A stretch of DNA of 64,000 nucleotides from Clostridia bacterium (GCA_017468115.1 JAFUJS010000008.1:11531-75530); one strand, 5' to 3'; shown: positions 50,505-60,320, counted from the first letter of the stretch. The notes: generated by a model from the letters alone, not told the origin. Made by a program: numbers and translations.

Positions 50505-53456
50505 TTATTTACCAAGTGTATTGAACTTGTATACAAAGCCGGAATTTCTCTTCTTCTTTATCATTGGCCAGAAGATTGTAAAGAATACAGCCACGCCAAT
50601 CAAAGCAACAAGAAGAATGCTACCTATAACAATAAGCACAATTATTCCTGTTTCCAAATCTTGCTTTTCGGTAGATTCAAGACGAGGAATTTCCTCGATA
50701 ATTTGCTTTTGGCAAATGGTACAGAAGAACTGCTTTTGTCCCTTGGACTCGGTGGTTGCCTCAACGATAACCTCGCCCTCGCCCTCTAAAATGTGCTTAC
50801 CCTCAACAGTAGTTTCTCTTCTGTCGCCGCAGATTGTGCAGACCTTAACACCGGTACCCTTAGTCTGACAAGTACCCGGGTCGGTAACCTCAACCTCGCC
50901 GTAACGGTGTGTGCCTGAAGGCATAACATATACGCTCTTTGTCTTGGAGCAAATCTTACAGGTTTGAATTTCGGAGCCGGGCTTACCGCAGTTTGCCTCT
51001 TCTACAACCTTAACATTTTTGGTGTCCCAATCATGTACGCCGTTTGCAGAAACAGGGTCGTGGTAGGTGCGGTTTGCGTGAACGTCAGGCTCCACAGCGC
51101 CGCAAGCGCAAACGCCAAGGGTGTAGTAGCTAACCTCACAAATATAGCCGGCACAAACAACCTTTTCTGATGCTGTATAAACGTGCACGTTTTTGTCGGT
51201 ACGAAGAACTGTTTTGTTCTCAAGGTCAACGTTGCCGCAAACGGTACACTTGTGCGCCCAGTAGCCTCTTACACGGCAGGATGACGGCACGTATTCGATA
51301 AGGTCAGAGTCGTAGGACTTGGTTGCCTCATCAAAGGTGGCATTCAAATCATAAGTATGCTCAAGGGCGGAAACAATGTCGTAGCGAAGATTATCCTTGA
51401 TAGCGGAGCATCTTGTACAAATGTCCTCCTTGTAGCCGTCCTCAATACATGAGGCAGGCTTTTCTGTTGTCTTGTAATCGTGAGCGGAATAGAAAATTTC
51501 CATTGAAGCAAACTGCTGGTTCGTTTCGTTGTAGCTTTTACGTGCAACGCTACTGAGCGCAGCCTTTGCGGTTCTCGGTATTTCCACATTTGTATCAGGG
51601 TCAACCAATGGAAGAATACCCTCAACGATTACCTCAACAAGCATTGAGGTGTGTGTTTCGAGCTGGAAGGCAGACTTTTGAATTGTTTTTACCGTCTGAC
51701 CGAAGGTAAGGGTCTTCATTCTTACATTTCTGAATGCTTCCTCGCCAATGGTTTCGGCATTGAGCGTAAGATAGTCTATAACCAGCTTTGAGTCAGCACC
51801 CTGCTCAAAAGCGTCGTTTGCAATAGTTTTGGAAATGTTCTCAAGTCCCACAATCTCCTCTAGATTAGGCATGGAGTTAAATGCATATTGCTGAACAACC
51901 TGCATAGAAAGCGGAATTGAAATCTTCTTAAGGTGCTCGTTACGCATAAACGCACCGGAGCCTGCACCGTTTCTGAAGCTACCGTAAACAGCCTCAGTGC
52001 CAAGAGGAATTTCGAGGTAAACGATGTTTTCCTGCTTTACGTTGTAGCTACCCTCCATAAAGGCGGTGGTAAATGCCATAAGAGTTAAGTAGCCTGTTGA
52101 ATCATCAAGAGTATAGTCGAAGATATATTCGGAGGGAACTCTTAACTCCTCGTACTTACCCTTACTGTTGATAACACCAACCGTAACATAAACAGTTCTT
52201 GGGTCAGGGAAAATATATTTTCTGTAGCTGTCGCCGCAAACCTTACAGGTGTAGGTGTAATAGCCCTCCCTTGTAAGCTCCTCGGTGTTAATCATATCCT
52301 GTGTCAGCTCAACCTCATAGGAGTGGCCCTTGCCGTTTGCATGTCTTACAGTATACTCGTAATCACAGTAGGAGCACTTGTGCGTAACTGTAACATCAGA
52401 GGTACAGTCGGTTGAAGGGTCGTTGATAACAGGACCGTAGTGGGTACAGCCTGAAAATTCATAACAGGTGTCGCTAAGCTTCTTGAAGCTGTAGTTGCCG
52501 GCAGGGAAGAAGGACGAAACGTTCTTTGAATATGTGGACTTTTTGTCCTTTAGCAAAATTGCCTTATAGTGGCTGGTGTCCTTTGCGTAGCCGGAGGTGG
52601 AGTCAAGCTTAAAGTCTGCCTGGCCTATGGTAAGAACAACATAGATGCCGCTTTTGCCGGCGGACTGGTCGTCAAAGAAATACTCGCACTCGGTTTCATA
52701 GGATGCACCGTCGTAAAACTCAACGCTGCCGCCAAGAATACCGCTTGTTCTCAAAAGACGGTCGGACTTAACAGCGCCCATAATGTTAACATCTAAAGCG
52801 CCATCGGCACCGGAAATATCGGTTGTGATTTCCAAAAGACCGCAGTTTGTATTAATGCTTGTGTTCTCACAGATTGTAAGAACAAGATTATTTGTGGTTT
52901 TTGGGGAGAGAGCAACCAGGGAGTAAAGCACAAGGTTAGCATCGCTACCGCTGTATGTATGGTTGATTGTACCGTTTTTAATGATAAGGCCACAGTCCCC
53001 ACCGACAAAGCCGTGGGTGGAGGTCATATTAATTTTGTAGCCGTTTAGGTCAATGTATAGATAAGGGTTTTTAAGCTCAATTGTGTCGGTAATTGTAAGG
53101 TCGGAGTTTAGCTTAATGTAGGTGTTGCCCTTGTTTATGTTGTTTTGCAGGCTTTGGCTCATAGCAATAGCGGAGCCGTTTGCCGCAACAAAGGTAACAT
53201 TCTCGTTTATAGCAAGGGAGGCGCCTGCATCATAAAGGGTGCCGTCCTTTGTAAACCAGCCCTTGAAGTTGTCGGCAGAGCCTGATGGCAGAGCCACGCT
53301 TGCGCCCTTGTCCACGTAGACAACCGAGGACTCTCCATTATCAATATAAGTAATTGCAACCTTCTCGGTGTCGGCAAGTATACTAAATGCTAAAACGGTA
53401 GCAAGCACAGCTACTGCCAAAAGAGCAAGCACAATTTTGAAATTAACCCTTTTCAT
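50505..53456 (-). CDS. Large surface protein: InlB-type repeat, BspA leucine-rich repeats, Cys-knuckle repeats, C-terminal anchor
   Basis: 983 residues. Signal peptide about 1-30. An InlB-like repeat (about 35-90) reads FKGWFTKDGTLYDAG. A beta-helix-like region (about 100-330) follows. BspA/LRR_5 repeats lie at about 505-625 (AFMRNEHLKKISIP, AFNSMPNLEEI). Several CxxC modules (CSYCDYEY, CKVCGDSY, CTRCSAI, CTVCGN, CKICSK, CTICGD, CTICQK) span about 360-400 and 690-930; each pairs Cys residues and may bind zinc. A C-terminal helix (about 938-965) followed by KKKRN anchors it. Likely cell-surface adhesion or scaffold; not enzymatic by sequence. Confidence 0.85.
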   Translation of the reverse strand: MKRVNFKIVLALLAVAVLATVLAFSILADTEKVAITYIDNGESSVVYVDKGASVALPSGSADNFKGWFTKDGTLYDAGASLAINENVTFVAANGSAIAMSQSLQNNINKGNTYIKLNSDLTITDTIELKNPYLYIDLNGYKINMTSTHGFVGGDCGLIIKNGTINHTYSGSDANLVLYSLVALSPKTTNNLVLTICENTSINTNCGLLEITTDISGADGALDVNIMGAVKSDRLLRTSGILGGSVEFYDGASYETECEYFFDDQSAGKSGIYVVLTIGQADFKLDSTSGYAKDTSHYKAILLKDKKSTYSKNVSSFFPAGNYSFKKLSDTCYEFSGCTHYGPVINDPSTDCTSDVTVTHKCSYCDYEYTVRHANGKGHSYEVELTQDMINTEELTREGYYTYTCKVCGDSYRKYIFPDPRTVYVTVGVINSKGKYEELRVPSEYIFDYTLDDSTGYLTLMAFTTAFMEGSYNVKQENIVYLEIPLGTEAVYGSFRNGAGSGAFMRNEHLKKISIPLSMQVVQQYAFNSMPNLEEIVGLENISKTIANDAFEQGADSKLVIDYLTLNAETIGEEAFRNVRMKTLTFGQTVKTIQKSAFQLETHTSMLVEVIVEGILPLVDPDTNVEIPRTAKAALSSVARKSYNETNQQFASMEIFYSAHDYKTTEKPASCIEDGYKEDICTRCSAIKDNLRYDIVSALEHTYDLNATFDEATKSYDSDLIEYVPSSCRVRGYWAHKCTVCGNVDLENKTVLRTDKNVHVYTASEKVVCAGYICEVSYYTLGVCACGAVEPDVHANRTYHDPVSANGVHDWDTKNVKVVEEANCGKPGSEIQTCKICSKTKSVYVMPSGTHRYGEVEVTDPGTCQTKGTGVKVCTICGDRRETTVEGKHILEGEGEVIVEATTESKGQKQFFCTICQKQIIEEIPRLESTEKQDLETGIIVLIVIGSILLVALIGVAVFFTIFWPMIKKKRNSGFVYKFNTLGK

Positions 53457-53515
53457 TATAATCTCCTTGTAATTTTAGTCAATTTGACAACATAAAGTAT
53501 TAGTGTTCACTTTAG

Positions 53516-53544
53516 ATTATACAATATTTACAAAAAGTTGTCAA
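53516..53544 (-). promoter_or_regulatory. Promoter of surface-protein gene
   Basis: Minus strand TTGACA (53539-53544), 17 bases, TATAAT (53516-53521): consensus-perfect. Confidence 0.85.
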
Positions 53545-53593
53545 TATATAATATAATAAAATAGTTAGAAGGTGACATACAGGCGCAAAATTA

Positions 53594-53622
53594 TTGACAT
53601 ACGACAAAAATCGTGATAAAAT
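53594..53622 (+). promoter_or_regulatory. Promoter of DUF308-like gene
   Basis: TTGACA (53594-53599), 17 bases, TAAAAT (53617-53622). The spacer holds ACGA-N6-TCGT, a small inverted repeat that might be a control site. Confidence 0.75.
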
Positions 53623-53672
53623 GTACCCACAGGCAAAAGGTCTTTTCTTAAAACCTAAAACAGGAGGCAAAA

Positions 53673-54245
53673 ATGGATAAAATTAAGAAAACCAAATGGT
53701 TTTGGCTATATTTCGTTGGCTCGGGCTTGCTTTTAGTTCTCGGCATTATGCTGCTTCCCGCATGGGAGAGCACAGAGGTGTTTTTCAAATCCCTGGGCAG
53801 CGACTTTGTAAACTACATAATCGGCGGACTTCTGGTAGTATATTCAATTTTCTATCTGATTCCAAGGTGTCAAAGACATAAGGGCTCCTTTGTTCAAATC
53901 CTTATGGTTATTGAAATTGTTTTGATGGTGGTTATCGCCATTGGCTGTGTGCTTGTCAGCGCAAAAATAATCAATCTTGAAAATCCTTGCCAAATTTTGG
54001 CATTGGCACTTTGGTGTAGGGGAGTAATAGAGGTCTTTTGCGGCGTATTCCACATAAAGGAGGGCAACAAGGACTATGCAATCTGGAAAACAATAATAGC
54101 AATCCTGCTCGTTACCCTTGGCGCATACTTCTTTGCAAGCCCCTTCTTCCAAAAAATCCACCTTCAATGGATTGTGGCGGTTTCTGTTTTAATCGTTTCG
54201 GTAACACTTCTGATTGTGGGCTTCATTGCAAAGCCAAAAAGATAA
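53673..54245 (+). CDS. DUF308/HdeD-like membrane protein
   Basis: 190 residues with six hydrophobic helices (about 11-29, 45-62, 72-95, 103-123, 132-150, 160-183), short loops and a KPKR end. The length and helix number match the HdeD/DUF308 group, linked in some bacteria to acid stress, but the function here is unknown. AGGAGG upstream. Confidence 0.75.
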   Translation: MDKIKKTKWFWLYFVGSGLLLVLGIMLLPAWESTEVFFKSLGSDFVNYIIGGLLVVYSIFYLIPRCQRHKGSFVQILMVIEIVLMVVIAIGCVLVSAKIINLENPCQILALALWCRGVIEVFCGVFHIKEGNKDYAIWKTIIAILLVTLGAYFFASPFFQKIHLQWIVAVSVLIVSVTLLIVGFIAKPKR

Positions 54246-54252
54246 GAAAAAT

Positions 54253-54282
54253 AAAAAAAGCGGCACTCTGTGTCGCTTTTTT
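54253..54282. terminator. Bidirectional terminator
   Basis: AAAAAGCGGCAC and GTGTCGCTTTTT pair (one G-T mismatch) around TCT, between convergent genes. Confidence 0.85.
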
Positions 54283-54293
54283 GTTATCTTTTC

Positions 54294-55160
54294 CTAGAAT
54301 TTCGGTGTGTATTTTGAGGTGGCGGAGCTTGCCTCTTGAAGATATCCGTCAAAGCCAAGCTCTATTGCGTGCTTCAGCACGCTTTGATATTCAAAGCCAG
54401 TTAGCCTGCGGCATAGCTCTGGGTATTTCGGGTCGCAAAACTCCGGTGTGTATTGGCTCATTAATGAAAGCTTAAAGGAATCTATGCTAAAGTCCGCCTT
54501 CAGCTTATCAAGGATTTTCATACTGTCGTGCCTAAGAGTAGGCAAAACAAGGTGCCTTACAATAACACCGCTTTTTATAATTCCTTCCTCGTCGAGCCTT
54601 ACCTGTGGGGCAAGCTCCAGCATTTTTTCAAGAGCCCTAATTGTTACCTGAAAATAGTCCTCGGCATGGGAATATTTTCTCGATGCCTCGGGGGAAAAAT
54701 ACTTGATATCTGTAAGAAAAACATCCACGTATCCCGTCATTTTTTCAATTTCCTCCGGTTTTTCGTAGCCCGAGGTGTTGTAAACAACAGGGACTTTCAG
54801 CTTGTCTCGAACAAGGTCAATCGCATCTCTTATTTGGCTTGAAAAGTGGGTGGGTGTAACTAGGTTTATGTTGTGCACGCCCAAATTTTGTAGCTCCAGC
54901 ATAATTTCTGCAAGGCGAGGCGTTGATATTTCCTCTCCCTTAGTGCCACGGCTTATTTCCTTGTTCTGACAGTATACACAGCCAAGGGGACAGCCGCTGA
55001 AAAATATACATCCGGAGCCCTTGGTGCCACTAATGGGCGGCTCCTCCCACATGTGTACCATGTATTTTGCAATCTTGATTTTGTCCCCTGTATGGCAAGC
55101 ACCAGTATTGACCTGTCGGTCAACACCACAGCCACGGGGACACAAGTAGCATTTTTCCAT
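54294..55160 (-). CDS. Radical SAM protein, PflX/PflA-like
   Basis: 288 residues. An N-terminal Cys cluster (CYLCPRGC near 4-11, then GACHTGD) suggests an extra metal site. The radical SAM motif is C-x3-C-x2-C in SGCPLGCVYCQN (about 56-65). Downstream strands (NLVTPTHF, VVYNTSGYE, DVFLTDIKY) match the pyruvate-formate-lyase-activase relatives. No glycyl-radical partner is adjacent. It shares TAATG with the RNHCP gene. Confidence 0.88.
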   Translation of the reverse strand: MEKCYLCPRGCGVDRQVNTGACHTGDKIKIAKYMVHMWEEPPISGTKGSGCIFFSGCPLGCVYCQNKEISRGTKGEEISTPRLAEIMLELQNLGVHNINLVTPTHFSSQIRDAIDLVRDKLKVPVVYNTSGYEKPEEIEKMTGYVDVFLTDIKYFSPEASRKYSHAEDYFQVTIRALEKMLELAPQVRLDEEGIIKSGVIVRHLVLPTLRHDSMKILDKLKADFSIDSFKLSLMSQYTPEFCDPKYPELCRRLTGFEYQSVLKHAIELGFDGYLQEASSATSKYTPKF

Positions 55161-55489
55161 TATAAATTACCGGCAGTCAGCTTGATGATTTTTTTGATAT
55201 CGTCAGGCTGATTTTTCGCCTCGTGGGCGGTGCGATTTCTCTTTATCTCTCCGCATTTTCTGCACCTGTGCAGAATAACGTAGCCCTTTTTGGAGTCGAT
55301 TTCCACCTTAATCGGGTCCATAACACCGCCACAGGTGTTTTCCCTGTCGCCGGGCATTATATCAACGTGCTTTGAGCAAAGACAGATAGGGCAGTGGTTT
55401 CTTGACGAATAGCCGAGGGGCAAAACCTGCGCCCCGCAGTTTTCACAAATAAAGCCGCTGTCGTTTTTTGTAAATCTTTTGTTTTCCAT
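55160..55489 (-). CDS. RNHCP-domain zinc protein
   Basis: 109 residues. CENC (15-18), SRNHCPICLCSKHVD (signature, about 29-43), CGG (about 53) and CRKCGE (about 75-80) give paired zinc knuckles. RNHCP domains occur next to translation and RNA-modification genes; the function is unknown. It lies between mnmE and the radical SAM gene. Confidence 0.88.
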   Translation of the reverse strand: MENKRFTKNDSGFICENCGAQVLPLGYSSRNHCPICLCSKHVDIMPGDRENTCGGVMDPIKVEIDSKKGYVILHRCRKCGEIKRNRTAHEAKNQPDDIKKIIKLTAGNL

Positions 55490-55490
55490 A

Positions 55491-56861
55491 TTACTTTCCT
55501 ACACAAAATCTTGAAAAGATTGCGCTGACAATTTCTTCGCTAACCCCTCTTGCATCAATCATATCAAGGTGGGAAAGTGCGTTTTCCAAGCTTGTGCAAA
55601 CTATGTCGTTTGTTGCGCCTAGGGTAAAGGCAGTCATTGCATCCTTAGCCTCGTCAAGAGCAAGGCTGACACTGGAAAATTGTCTTGCATTTGAAATTAT
55701 TGCATCGTTTGAAATATCTATTTTGCCAAGGTCGTACAGCTGACTAACCACCTGACAAAGCTCCTCATAGCCCCTTTTATCCTTGGCGCTTGTGTAAACC
55801 ACATAGGGCAAGTTTTCCTTGATTTTTTCTTCAAAATCCTTGGAAATCCCTTGGGGAGTGTCTGATTTATTAAGAATTGCGATGGCGCACTTATCCTTAA
55901 TTGCCTCTAAAATTTCTTGGTCTTCGCCTGTTTCCTTCCGGCTCAGGTCGAAAACGCAAAGAAGAAGCTCAGAGCTTTCGATTTTGGAAAGGGCACGCTC
56001 CACGCCGATTTTTTCAACGGTGTCCTCTGTCTTGTGTATTCCTGCCGTGTCAGCAAGGTTAAGGGTAACACCGCCAAGAGAAAGAGTGCTTTCAATTATA
56101 TCACGGGTCGTGCCTGCAATATCGGTAACTATGGCAACCTCGTCGCCAAGGAGCATGTTGTAAATAGAGCTTTTGCCCGCATTGGGCTTGCCGATGATTG
56201 CGGTTTTAATACCCTCGGTAATGGCTCTGCCTGCACGATAGCTGTGCTTTAGCTTGTCCAGCTCACAAAGAGCAAAGGTAAGTGCATTGCCTATTTCATC
56301 TCTGCCTGCCTCGTCAATATCCTCGTCGGGGTAGTCAATGGTAACGTAGGCGTGGGCAAGAATTGAAACGATTTTTTCTCTTATAGCCTCAAGCTTGCTT
56401 GACAAAACGCCTCTGGCTTGGGAGGAGGAAAGACGGAGCTGAGAGTCGGTTTTTGCATCAATAACATTACCGATAGCCTCGGCTCTTGTAAGGGTAAGCT
56501 TGCCGTTTAAGAAGGCACGCTTTGTAAATTCTCCTGCCTCTGCAAGGGCAGCGCCACTTGACAAAACGCTTTCAAGCACCGCCTGTGTGGAGTAAATACC
56601 GCCGTGGCAGCAAATTTCGCAAACGTCCTCTCCCGTAAAGGAGCTTGGCGCCTTGAAATATGTTAAAATTCCGTCGTCAATTATGTCGCCATCACGCAAA
56701 ATGCTACCATAGTAGCACCTTCTTGGCTCCGGGCTGTCTGTGGAAAGCCTCATCACCTTAAGAGCGACAGTCAAGGCATCGTCTCCGCTGATACGAATAA
56801 GGGCAACACCGCCCTTGCCACGGGCTGTGGAAATTGCCGCAATAGTCTTACAATTTATCAT
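55491..56861 (-). CDS. mnmE: tRNA modification GTPase MnmE
   Basis: 456 residues. Folate-binding N-terminal domain (ARGKGGVALIRISG), G domain with GKPNAGKSS (about 225-233), DTAG, NKSD, and the C-terminal CVGK end. With MnmG it makes cmnm5 at wobble uridine 34. Next to mnmM, which acts later in the same pathway. Confidence 0.97.
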   Translation of the reverse strand: MINCKTIAAISTARGKGGVALIRISGDDALTVALKVMRLSTDSPEPRRCYYGSILRDGDIIDDGILTYFKAPSSFTGEDVCEICCHGGIYSTQAVLESVLSSGAALAEAGEFTKRAFLNGKLTLTRAEAIGNVIDAKTDSQLRLSSSQARGVLSSKLEAIREKIVSILAHAYVTIDYPDEDIDEAGRDEIGNALTFALCELDKLKHSYRAGRAITEGIKTAIIGKPNAGKSSIYNMLLGDEVAIVTDIAGTTRDIIESTLSLGGVTLNLADTAGIHKTEDTVEKIGVERALSKIESSELLLCVFDLSRKETGEDQEILEAIKDKCAIAILNKSDTPQGISKDFEEKIKENLPYVVYTSAKDKRGYEELCQVVSQLYDLGKIDISNDAIISNARQFSSVSLALDEAKDAMTAFTLGATNDIVCTSLENALSHLDMIDARGVSEEIVSAIFSRFCVGK

Positions 56862-56869
56862 TTGAACCT

Positions 56870-57424
56870 CTATTTTTTCTCAATTATGAAGAAATATGGG
56901 GAAGTGGGGGAGTTTACAATTTGAAACTTTGAAATGCTCATTTCAAAACGGCTGATTGTTTTGAAATATTCCTCAAGCATAACCCCCTCGCAGTAGCCCT
57001 CCTCGTGTCCGGGGTAAACAGCCACCAAAACAACTCCGCCGCTGTCCAGCATATCAATAGCGCCCTGTACCGCAGGCAGGGTGGTTTCCCTTTTTGTGGT
57101 AAGCGCCTTGTTGCCGCTGCCGGGCATATAGCCAAGGTTGAACATACCTGCCTTGATTTTGCCCTCTATGTAATTTTTTGCATTGTGGTGGGAGTCGTGT
57201 ATCAGGGTGCAGTTATTTGGACAGCCCTCGCTTTGTAGGGTTTTTCTTGTGCTGACAAGCGCCCCCTCTTGAATATCAAAGGCGTAAACCCTGCCCCTTT
57301 CTCCAACCGCCTTGGAAAGAAAGGCTGTATCGTGTCCGTTGCCCATAGTAAAGTCGGCACAAACGTCCCCCTCCTCTATGTGGGCAAGAATAAAGCTTTT
57401 TTGAAGTGTAAGTAAATCGGTCAT
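56870..57424 (-). CDS. mnmM: SAM-dependent methyltransferase, MnmM (YtqB) type
   Basis: 184 residues. SAM motif I DFTMGNGHDTAFLS (about 24-37), an acidic residue ending motif II (FDIQEGAL), then HDSHHNAKNYI and NLGYMPGSGNKALTT, typical of the YtqB family, now MnmM. It methylates nm5s2U to mnm5s2U in Gram-positive tRNA. First gene of this operon; the mnmE start follows 8 bases later. Confidence 0.9.
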   Translation of the reverse strand: MTDLLTLQKSFILAHIEEGDVCADFTMGNGHDTAFLSKAVGERGRVYAFDIQEGALVSTRKTLQSEGCPNNCTLIHDSHHNAKNYIEGKIKAGMFNLGYMPGSGNKALTTKRETTLPAVQGAIDMLDSGGVVLVAVYPGHEEGYCEGVMLEEYFKTISRFEMSISKFQIVNSPTSPYFFIIEKK

Positions 57425-57450
57425 AAAAATCTCCTAATTTTCTTACAAAA

Positions 57451-57479
57451 ATTATACCCCTCTTTTACTTTTTTGTCAA
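57451..57479 (-). promoter_or_regulatory. Promoter of mnmM-mnmE operon
   Basis: Minus strand TTGACA (57474-57479), 17 bases, TATAAT (57451-57456). Confidence 0.85.
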
Positions 57480-57506
57480 GGCTAAGGCTTTTTATAATAT
57501 TATTTC

Positions 57507-57535
57507 TTGACAAATAAGAATGTTAATGCTAAAAT
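57507..57535 (+). promoter_or_regulatory. Promoter of alaS
   Basis: TTGACA (57507-57512), 17 bases, TAAAAT (57530-57535). The leader is about 40 bases, too short for a T-box. Confidence 0.8.
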
Positions 57536-57582
57536 GTAGGTGCTAATTTTGGATTATTATCATAAAGAAAGGGTAAATTCTT

Positions 57583-60198
57583 ATGAAATGGACATCACTA
57601 AACGACCTAAGAGAAAAATATCTTTCCTTCTTTGAGTCAAAAAATCACCTTCGCTTAGGTAGCTTTTCACTTGTACCAAATAACGACAAATCACTACTTC
57701 TTATAAATTCTGGCATGGCGCCTATGAAAAAGTTCTTCACAGGAGAGGTTGTGCCACCGTCCAAGAGAGTTACAACCTGCCAAAAGTGTATAAGAACACC
57801 TGACCTTGAAAGGGTTGGCCATACCGCACGCCACGGCACCTTCTTTGAGATGCTTGGCAACTTCAGCTTTGGCGATTACTTTAAGGAGGAGGCTATTGAG
57901 TGGGCATGGGAGTTCCTTACAAAAACTCTTGAAATTCCTGCAAATCTCCTTTGGCCATCTATCTACGAAAACGACGAAGAGGCATACGAAATCTGGACAA
58001 AGAAAATCGGCGTTGACCCAAATCACATTGTAAGACTTGGCAAGGCGGACAACTTCTGGGAGCACGGTAGCGGTCCCTGCGGTCCTTGCTCCGAGATTTA
58101 CTTTGACCGTGGAGAAAAGCGTGGCTGTGGCTCCCCTGATTGTAAGCCCGGCTGTGATTGCGACAGATTTATGGAAATCTGGAACAACGTATTCTCTCAG
58201 TTTAATAACGACGGCAACGGCAACTATACAGAGCTTGTGCAAAAGAACATTGATACAGGCATGGGTCTTGAGCGTCTTGCTTGCGTTATGCAGGACGTTG
58301 ACAATATGTTCGAGGTTGACTCTGTACGTAAGATTCTTGACACAGTTTGTAAAATTTCCGGCAAGACCTACGGTAAGGATGCACAGGATGATATTTCAAT
58401 CCGTGTAATTACCGACCATACAAGAAGCGCAACATTTATGATTAGCGACGGCGTTATTCCTTCAAATGAGGGTCGTGGCTATGTTCTTCGCAGGATTATT
58501 CGTCGTGCCTGCAGACACGGTAAGCTCCTTGGCATTGACCGTCCGTTCCTTGTTGAAATGTGTCAGGTTGCCATTGGCGAAAGCTGTGAGGCTTATACAG
58601 AGCTTAAGGAAAAGGCAGACTACATTAAAAAGGTGCTTGCTCTTGAGGAGGAGCGCTTTGATGCAACAATTGACCAGGGTCTTTCAATCCTTGACGACAT
58701 TATGGCTAAGGCTAAGGGCGAGGGCAAGAGTGTAATTGAGGGTAGCGATGCCTTCAAGCTATACGACACCTTCGGCTTCCCGATTGACCTAACAAGAGAA
58801 ATCGCAGAGGAAAACGGCTTTGAGACCGATATGGACGGCTTTAATGCTCTTATGCAGGAGCAAAAGCAAAGGGCAAGACAGGCAAGGGCGTCTATCAGCG
58901 GCTGGAGCGACAAGGCAAGAAGCTTTGACCTTCCAAAAACCGAATTTGTGGGCTATGGCGCAACCGAGTGCCAGGGCAAGGTGCTTGCAATTCTTGATGC
59001 GAGCGGCGAGAGCGTTGACTTGGTTAGCGAGGGCGAATGTACAGTTATTCTTGACAAAACCACCTTCTATGGAGAGGGCGGCGGTCAGGTTGGCGACACA
59101 GGCTCCATAACAATGGGACAGACCACACTTGACGTTGTTGATACAAAGAAATCTGACGGCGTATATATCCATATGTGCACAGTTGCAAACGGACAAATCA
59201 AGGTTGGCGATACAGTAGAGTGCCACGTTGACAAGGCAAGACGTGAGGCAATTATGAGAAACCACTCAGCGGTTCATATGCTTCAGGCTGCGCTTCGCTC
59301 CGTTCTTGGCACACACGTAGAGCAGGCAGGCTCCTATGTTGACGAAAAAATCGGACGCTTTGACTTTACACATTTCCAGGCTCTTTCCGAGGAGGAGATT
59401 AACAAGGTTGAGGCTATTGTAAACTACAATATTCTTCTTGGCACACCTATTGACACAGTTGAAACCGACATTGAAACCGCACGCAAAAACGGTGCTATGG
59501 CTCTCTTCGGAGAAAAGTATGGCAAGGTTGTTCGTATGGTTAAGATGGGCGAGTTCTCCACAGAGCTTTGCGGTGGTACACACCTTGACAACACAGCAAA
59601 GGCAGGTATGTTCAAGATAGTTACCGAAATCGGCGTTGCCGCAGGTGTTCGCAGAATTGAGGTTGTTACAGGCTACGGCGTTCTTAAGCTGCTTTCGGAA
59701 AAGGAAAGCCTTATTACATCTGCCGCTAGGGAACTAAAGTGCCAGAATGCAAACGATATTGCAAAGAGGGCAAGTGCACTTGGCGAGGAAATTAAGGAGC
59801 TTAAGAGAGAAATTGAAGCACTCAACTCTAAGATTGCAGGCTCCCGTGTCAGCGACCTTATCTCCGGTGCAACAGTGGTTGGCGAGTACAAGGTTATTAC
59901 AGCAGACCTTAAGGATATGAGCATAGACGCAGTTCGCTCCCTTGGCGATACAATAAAGGACAAGGAGCCGTGCGCAGTTGCAGTATTTGCAATCCATCAG
60001 GGCGAAAGACTTAACTTTATTGCAGTTTGCGGTAAGGACGCAGTTAAAAACGGCGCACACGCAGGCAACATTCTTCGTGAGGTTAGCGCAAAAACAGGCG
60101 GTAAGGGTGGCGGACGTCCCGACAGCGCAATGAGCGGTGGCAAGGACATTTCCAAAATCGGCGAGGCGCTTTCGTTGGTTTCTGAGCTACTTAAATAA
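57583..60198 (+). CDS. alaS: Alanyl-tRNA synthetase
   Basis: 871 residues, full length. Class II core with NSGMAPMKKFF, TARHGTFFEMLGNFSFGDYF; tRNA-recognition region; editing domain with NHSAVHML and CGGTH zinc ligands (near 565 and 663); C-terminal C-Ala with a Gly-rich GGKGGGRPDSAMSGG. Charges tRNA-Ala and clears Ser/Gly mischarging. Confidence 0.98.
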   Translation: MKWTSLNDLREKYLSFFESKNHLRLGSFSLVPNNDKSLLLINSGMAPMKKFFTGEVVPPSKRVTTCQKCIRTPDLERVGHTARHGTFFEMLGNFSFGDYFKEEAIEWAWEFLTKTLEIPANLLWPSIYENDEEAYEIWTKKIGVDPNHIVRLGKADNFWEHGSGPCGPCSEIYFDRGEKRGCGSPDCKPGCDCDRFMEIWNNVFSQFNNDGNGNYTELVQKNIDTGMGLERLACVMQDVDNMFEVDSVRKILDTVCKISGKTYGKDAQDDISIRVITDHTRSATFMISDGVIPSNEGRGYVLRRIIRRACRHGKLLGIDRPFLVEMCQVAIGESCEAYTELKEKADYIKKVLALEEERFDATIDQGLSILDDIMAKAKGEGKSVIEGSDAFKLYDTFGFPIDLTREIAEENGFETDMDGFNALMQEQKQRARQARASISGWSDKARSFDLPKTEFVGYGATECQGKVLAILDASGESVDLVSEGECTVILDKTTFYGEGGGQVGDTGSITMGQTTLDVVDTKKSDGVYIHMCTVANGQIKVGDTVECHVDKARREAIMRNHSAVHMLQAALRSVLGTHVEQAGSYVDEKIGRFDFTHFQALSEEEINKVEAIVNYNILLGTPIDTVETDIETARKNGAMALFGEKYGKVVRMVKMGEFSTELCGGTHLDNTAKAGMFKIVTEIGVAAGVRRIEVVTGYGVLKLLSEKESLITSAARELKCQNANDIAKRASALGEEIKELKREIEALNSKIAGSRVSDLISGATVVGEYKVITADLKDMSIDAVRSLGDTIKDKEPCAVAVFAIHQGERLNFIAVCGKDAVKNGAHAGNILREVSAKTGGKGGGRPDSAMSGGKDISKIGEALSLVSELLK

Positions 60199-60203
60199 GT
60201 TAA

Positions 60204-60235
60204 TCGGCAGGGAAAGCATAGCCCTGCCGATTTTT
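60204..60235 (+). terminator. Terminator of alaS
   Basis: TCGGCAGGG (60204-60212) pairs with CCCTGCCGA (60222-60230), then TTTTTG. Confidence 0.92.
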
Positions 60236-60291
60236 GTTAAAAATATATTGAAAGAATTTGTCAACCGAAGGTAAATTTTAGCAAAACACTA

Positions 60292-60320
60292 TTTACTTTT
60301 ATATAAAAATATGATAAAAT
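60292..60320 (+). promoter_or_regulatory. Promoter of decarboxylase operon
   Basis: TTTACT (60292-60297), 17 bases, TAAAAT (60315-60320). Confidence 0.6.

Noticed and set aside
57536..57582. T-box leader before alaS
   Set aside because: The leader between promoter and ATG is only about 40 bases, too short.
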